Positions 61,060-64,000 of a stretch of 64,000 bases of DNA are shown in pieces. Under the pieces are notes generated by a model that was given only the letters and a program-made list of their open reading frames with translations, searched no databases and was not told the origin of the DNA. Origin of the DNA: Abyssisolibacter fermentans. Its GTDB lineage: Bacteria; Bacillota; Clostridia; Tissierellales; MCWD3. Position 1 is the first letter of the stretch. Every line of letters begins with the position of its first letter. Where the stretch lies: assembly GCF_001559865.1 (NCBI RefSeq), contig NZ_LOHE01000002.1, forward strand, positions 62,001-126,000. The letters run 5' to 3'. Made by a program: the position numbers and the translations under genes.

Positions 61060-62424
61060 ATGGTTAATAATGAAATTGCAGATATGCTACTTAACAATGA
61101 AGAATTTTACAAGCGATATTCAAGAAAAAAATTAGTAGCTATGTTTACATTAGGCTGCAAAGTCAATCAGTATGAAACTGAAGCTATGGCAGAATTATTT
61201 GAAAAAGCTGGTTATGAAGTTGTTGAACCCGAAAAGGGTGCAGACATTTATGTGATAAATACATGTACAGTGACTAATTTGGGTGAAAGAAAGTCAAGGC
61301 AATTTATCAGAAAAGCTAAGAAATGCAATAAAAACTCGATAATTGCAGTGGTAGGATGTTATTCTCAAATAGCACCAGAAGAAGTTAGTTCAATGAAAGA
61401 TGTAGATATAGTTTTAGGAACTAATGATAGAAAGAATATCGTAGAGTATTGTGAGGAATTTTTGAAAGAAAAAAGAAAAATTAATGCAGTTAATGATATA
61501 ATGGATATAGATGAGTTTGAAGAGCTATCAATAACTTCAATTAAGGATAGAACAAGAGCATATCTTAAAATACAAGAGGGATGTAATCAATATTGTTCAT
61601 ATTGCATTATACCATATGCAAGAGGAAGAATAAGAAGCAGAGAAATAGATAATATTAAAGCCGAAGTAAAAAAACTATGTGCTAATGGATTTAAAGAGAT
61701 TGTGTTAACAGGAATACATATTGCATCCTATGGTAAAGACTTAAATAAGGGCAAATTAATTGATGTTATTGAGCAGATACATGATACAGATGGATTAGAG
61801 AGAATAAGATTGGGTTCATTAGAACCAAATTTAATCACAGAAGATTTTATGCAAAGAATTCATAAGTTACCAAAGGTTTGTGATCATTTTCATTTATCCT
61901 TACAAAGTGGTTGTGACAAGATCTTAAAAAGGATGAATAGAAAATATACAACTCAGCAATATAGTCAAAATGTTGATACAATTAGAAAATATATGCCTAA
62001 TGCTGGAATTACTACTGATATCATAGTTGGTTTTCCTGGAGAGACTGATGAGGATTTTAAAATCACTTGTGAATTTGCAAAAAAGATAGGTTTTTCAAAG
62101 ATTCATGTATTCAAATATTCTCCTAGAAAGGGGACTCCAGCAGCTTCTTATAAAGAACAGGTGTTAAATAGCGTGAAGACTGAAAGAAGCAAAATTCTTA
62201 CAGATATTGCTAGAGGATTAACTATGAAATTTTTAAATAAATTTATTAATTTAGAGGTAAATGTATTATTTGAACAAGCTTATGGTAATGATATTATTAA
62301 AGGACATACAAAAAATTATATTGAAGTAATAACAAAAGGAAATGTATCTAAATTACATAGTATTTATAATTTGAAGATAGATGCTATTGATGGAGAGATG
62401 TTGACAGGAACTATTATTGAATAG
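61060..62424 (+). CDS. mtaB: tRNA (t6A37) methylthiotransferase MtaB
   Basis: Adds a methylthio group to t6A37 of ANN-decoding tRNAs. 454 residues: N-terminal MTTase domain (FTLGCKVNQYETEAMAE with the first cluster cysteine, NTCTVT, VVGCYSQ), radical SAM CNQYCSYCIIPYARG, GFPGETDEDF and a C-terminal TRAM domain. ATG 61060 has GGGAGG; the frame is open from ATG 61021, but that lies in a dispersed motif. The N terminus is about 25 residues longer than usual. Confidence 0.94.
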   Translation: MVNNEIADMLLNNEEFYKRYSRKKLVAMFTLGCKVNQYETEAMAELFEKAGYEVVEPEKGADIYVINTCTVTNLGERKSRQFIRKAKKCNKNSIIAVVGCYSQIAPEEVSSMKDVDIVLGTNDRKNIVEYCEEFLKEKRKINAVNDIMDIDEFEELSITSIKDRTRAYLKIQEGCNQYCSYCIIPYARGRIRSREIDNIKAEVKKLCANGFKEIVLTGIHIASYGKDLNKGKLIDVIEQIHDTDGLERIRLGSLEPNLITEDFMQRIHKLPKVCDHFHLSLQSGCDKILKRMNRKYTTQQYSQNVDTIRKYMPNAGITTDIIVGFPGETDEDFKITCEFAKKIGFSKIHVFKYSPRKGTPAASYKEQVLNSVKTERSKILTDIARGLTMKFLNKFINLEVNVLFEQAYGNDIIKGHTKNYIEVITKGNVSKLHSIYNLKIDAIDGEMLTGTIIE

Positions 62425-62582
62425 TAATAATTATTTTATAAATAAATAGGATTTAAAATGATTAGGATTATATAAAATCCAACAGACAACAAAATATTGA
62501 AGTTTATAGTAGAAATCTATATAAATAAAGGAATTTACAGATTATTTATAGAATATGATATATTGAATGTGTAAAAACCTTA

Positions 62583-62650
62583 TGCAGGAACCCAAATTTT
62601 GATTTGGAGTAAAATAATTACTCCTACAAAGAAACATTAGGAGTTTTATT
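62583..62650 (+). repeat. Two-hairpin extragenic element, copy 11
   Basis: CCAAATTTTGATTTGG, a diverged linker, then ACTCCTA / TTAGGAGT, tail TTTTATT. It ends three bases before the ribosome site of the next gene. Upstream 62425-62582 has no gene. Confidence 0.72.
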
Positions 62651-62668
62651 TAAAAGGAGGTGAGATAT

Positions 62669-63013
62669 ATGTCAGACTGTCTATTTTGTAAGATTATAAA
62701 TGGCGAAATACCTTGTGATAAGGTGTTTGAAAATGAAAAAGTTCTTGCATTCAATGATATAGATCCGCAGGCTCCCGTACATATATTAGTTATACCTAAA
62801 GTGCATATAGAGTCTCTAAATGATATAAATCAAGATAATTGCGAAATTATTAAAGAAATACATCTTGTTATTAAAAAAATAGCAAAGGATTTAAAAATAG
62901 ATAGAGATGGATATAGAGTAATAACTAATTGTGGAGAATTAGGTGGGCAGAGTGTAAAGCATTTACACTATCATGTTTTAGGTGGTAGAAATTTAAAATG
63001 GCCTCCAGGTTAA
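62669..63013 (+). CDS. HIT-family nucleotide-binding hydrolase (HinT-like)
   Basis: 114 residues: CLFCKIINGEIPCDKVFE (CxxC zinc pair), HILVIPKVHIESL, and the histidine triad KHLHYHVLGGRNL. Likely a purine nucleoside phosphoramidase. The start at 62669 follows a perfect AAAGGAGGT; the frame opens three codons earlier. Confidence 0.95.
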   Translation: MSDCLFCKIINGEIPCDKVFENEKVLAFNDIDPQAPVHILVIPKVHIESLNDINQDNCEIIKEIHLVIKKIAKDLKIDRDGYRVITNCGELGGQSVKHLHYHVLGGRNLKWPPG

Positions 63014-63122
63014 TTCATATTTGCATTTAACTAAAATTTGAGGTATAATGATTTAGTGCCTATTTTCATTTACTGCATCCCTAAGGTGGAATATAGCAGT
63101 AAGCGAGGGGAGGGAGAAGTTC

Positions 63123-63302
63123 ATGGCAGAGATTAAAGTAGGGGAAAATGAAACTCTAGATAATGCTCTTAGAAGATTTAAAAGACAATGTTCTAGAAGT
63201 GGAGTACTATCTGAGCTTAGAAAAAGAGAGCATTATGAAAAGCCCAGCGTAAAGCGTAAGAAAAAAGCAGAAGCGGCTAGGAGAAAGAATAAAAGAAGAT
63301 AA
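63123..63302 (+). CDS. rpsU: 30S ribosomal protein S21
   Basis: 59 codons beginning [19 protein letters not shown] and ending in the basic tail [15 protein letters not shown], a full-length S21. GGGAGGGAGAAG precedes ATG 63123. It stands between HIT and yqeY as in other Firmicutes. Confidence 0.97.
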   Translation: MAEIKVGENETLDNALRRFKRQCSRSGVLSELRKREHYEKPSVKRKKKAEAARRKNKRR

Positions 63303-63314
63303 GAGGTGAAATTT

Positions 63315-63758
63315 ATGTCTCTTAAAGAAAAGCTTATGGATGATTTGAAGCAATCTATGAGACAAAAGAATAAACTTCGAAAGAATGCTATAACAATGGT
63401 TAGAGCTGGAATTAAGCAAAAAGAGGTAGATGAGAGAATACAGTTAAATGATGAACAAATTATAGAAATCATTTCTAAGCAAGTTAAGCAAAAAAAAGAT
63501 TCCATTGAAAGTTTTGAAAAAGGTGGAAGAGATGATTTAGTAGAAAATACTAAAAAAGAAATTGAAATTCTAATGGAATATCTACCAGAACAGTTGTCTA
63601 ATGAAGAAATCGAGGCTATAGTTAAAGAAGTTGTACATGAAGTTAATGCTACTAGTATGAAAGACATGGGTAAGATTATGGGTAAATTGATGCCTAGAAT
63701 CAAAGGAAGAGCAGACGGTAGCGTTGTTAATAGTTATGTTAAGCAAATATTAGGATAA
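63315..63758 (+). CDS. yqeY: GatB/YqeY domain-containing protein
   Basis: 147 residues of the YqeY family, homologous to the GatB tail that contacts tRNA: SLKEKLMDDLKQSMRQKNKLRKNAITMVRAGIKQKEV, ELMEYLPEQLS-type centre and MGKIMGKLMPRIKGRADGS. ATG 63315 behind AAGAGGTGA. Function outside GatB is not settled. Confidence 0.93.
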   Translation: MSLKEKLMDDLKQSMRQKNKLRKNAITMVRAGIKQKEVDERIQLNDEQIIEIISKQVKQKKDSIESFEKGGRDDLVENTKKEIEILMEYLPEQLSNEEIEAIVKEVVHEVNATSMKDMGKIMGKLMPRIKGRADGSVVNSYVKQILG

Positions 63759-63762
63759 TCAT

Positions 63763-63803
63763 ATAAGACCTGAGTACATATTATGTATTCAGGTCTTATT
63801 TAA
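63763..63803 (+). terminator. Terminator after yqeY
   Basis: An 18-pair stem (63763-63780 with 63782-63799) containing AAGACCTGA / TCAGGTCTT, then TTAAT. The remaining 63804-64000 is A+T-rich; GAAGGTG at 63955-63961 may be the ribosome site of a gene outside the window. Confidence 0.75.
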
Positions 63804-64000
63804 TATTCAAAAAATTTATAAAAATGCATTTAATAAACAAGTAGCAGCATTTATTATGAATTTAGGAAGATATTTTTATTATATTTGAAAAAAGTGATAA
63901 AAATTTTGGTTTTTGCTAATTTGAAGTTTAAATGTTAAATAATATTAATAAATGAAGGTGTTAACATAAGAATATATAATTATTTAAATAAGTAAATTCA

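Noticed and set aside
1-64000. tRNA, rRNA and prophage genes
   Set aside because: Looked for TTCGANTC-type arms, G+C-rich islands and integrase or structural genes on both strands; none could be supported.

Overview
The window is about 64 kb of very A+T-rich DNA from a spore-forming anaerobe, almost certainly a member of the Clostridia. Three things point there: the sporulation genes gpr and spoIIP, a spore-photoproduct-lyase-like gene, and the typical clostridial housekeeping order comEC-holA-rpsT-gpr-spoIIP-lepB-lepA-hemW-hrcA-grpE-dnaK-dnaJ-prmA-rsmE-mtaB-HIT-rpsU-yqeY. The arginine deiminase operon and two serine-dehydratase systems suggest amino-acid fermentation. TTG start codons with good Shine-Dalgarno (SD) sequences are unusually common (about ten genes). 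Genus cannot be assigned from the sequence alone.

Layout. 1-10.2 kb: the end of a dihydrolipoamide dehydrogenase gene, then a PAS-PAS sigma54 activator and, behind a textbook sigma54 promoter (GG-N10-GC at 3443-3458), a catabolic cluster of a fused Fe-S serine-dehydratase-like enzyme, RidA, an amidohydrolase, a membrane carrier and an MmgE/PrpD protein. Its substrate is unknown. Two decayed gene fragments lie between activator and cluster. 10.2-16.8 kb: accessory DNA with an ArAE exporter, pdxS-pdxT, VanW and GNAT genes, and graveyard pieces (a malY/patB fragment joined to an IS256-type transposase fragment, and a dead IS200-type tnpA). 16.8-23.8 kb: an MFS carrier with a cytoplasmic NPP-type phosphodiesterase, then a DeoR regulator, an alanine/glycine-type symporter and two-subunit serine dehydratase. 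23.8-26.7 kb: a YtrA-type regulator with an ABC exporter. 26.7-34.6 kb: a structured 5' RNA ahead of a nucleosidase / SplB-like / SDR operon, then psd, an alanyl-tRNA editing enzyme, a lipoprotein, an ECF S component and an MBL hydrolase. 34.6-38.3 kb: arcA-arcB-arcC behind a consensus promoter and ArgR-like boxes. 38.3-41.6 kb: a repeat-rich region with a second copy of the RNA element. 41.6-64 kb: the conserved housekeeping block, including a CIRCE-controlled heat-shock operon.

The most unusual signal is a family of about 70-bp extragenic elements, at least ten copies, all between 38.3 and 62.7 kb and all in the same orientation. Each has two hairpins whose stems change sequence from copy to copy while staying paired. 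Three copies sit inside a nearly exact 196-bp tandem array with terminal inverted repeats. Other candidates for something undescribed are the paired 5' RNA element (26.74 and 40.28 kb) and the sigma54-controlled catabolic cluster. No tRNA, rRNA or CRISPR array was seen. All functional calls come from reading motifs by eye; no database search was run.
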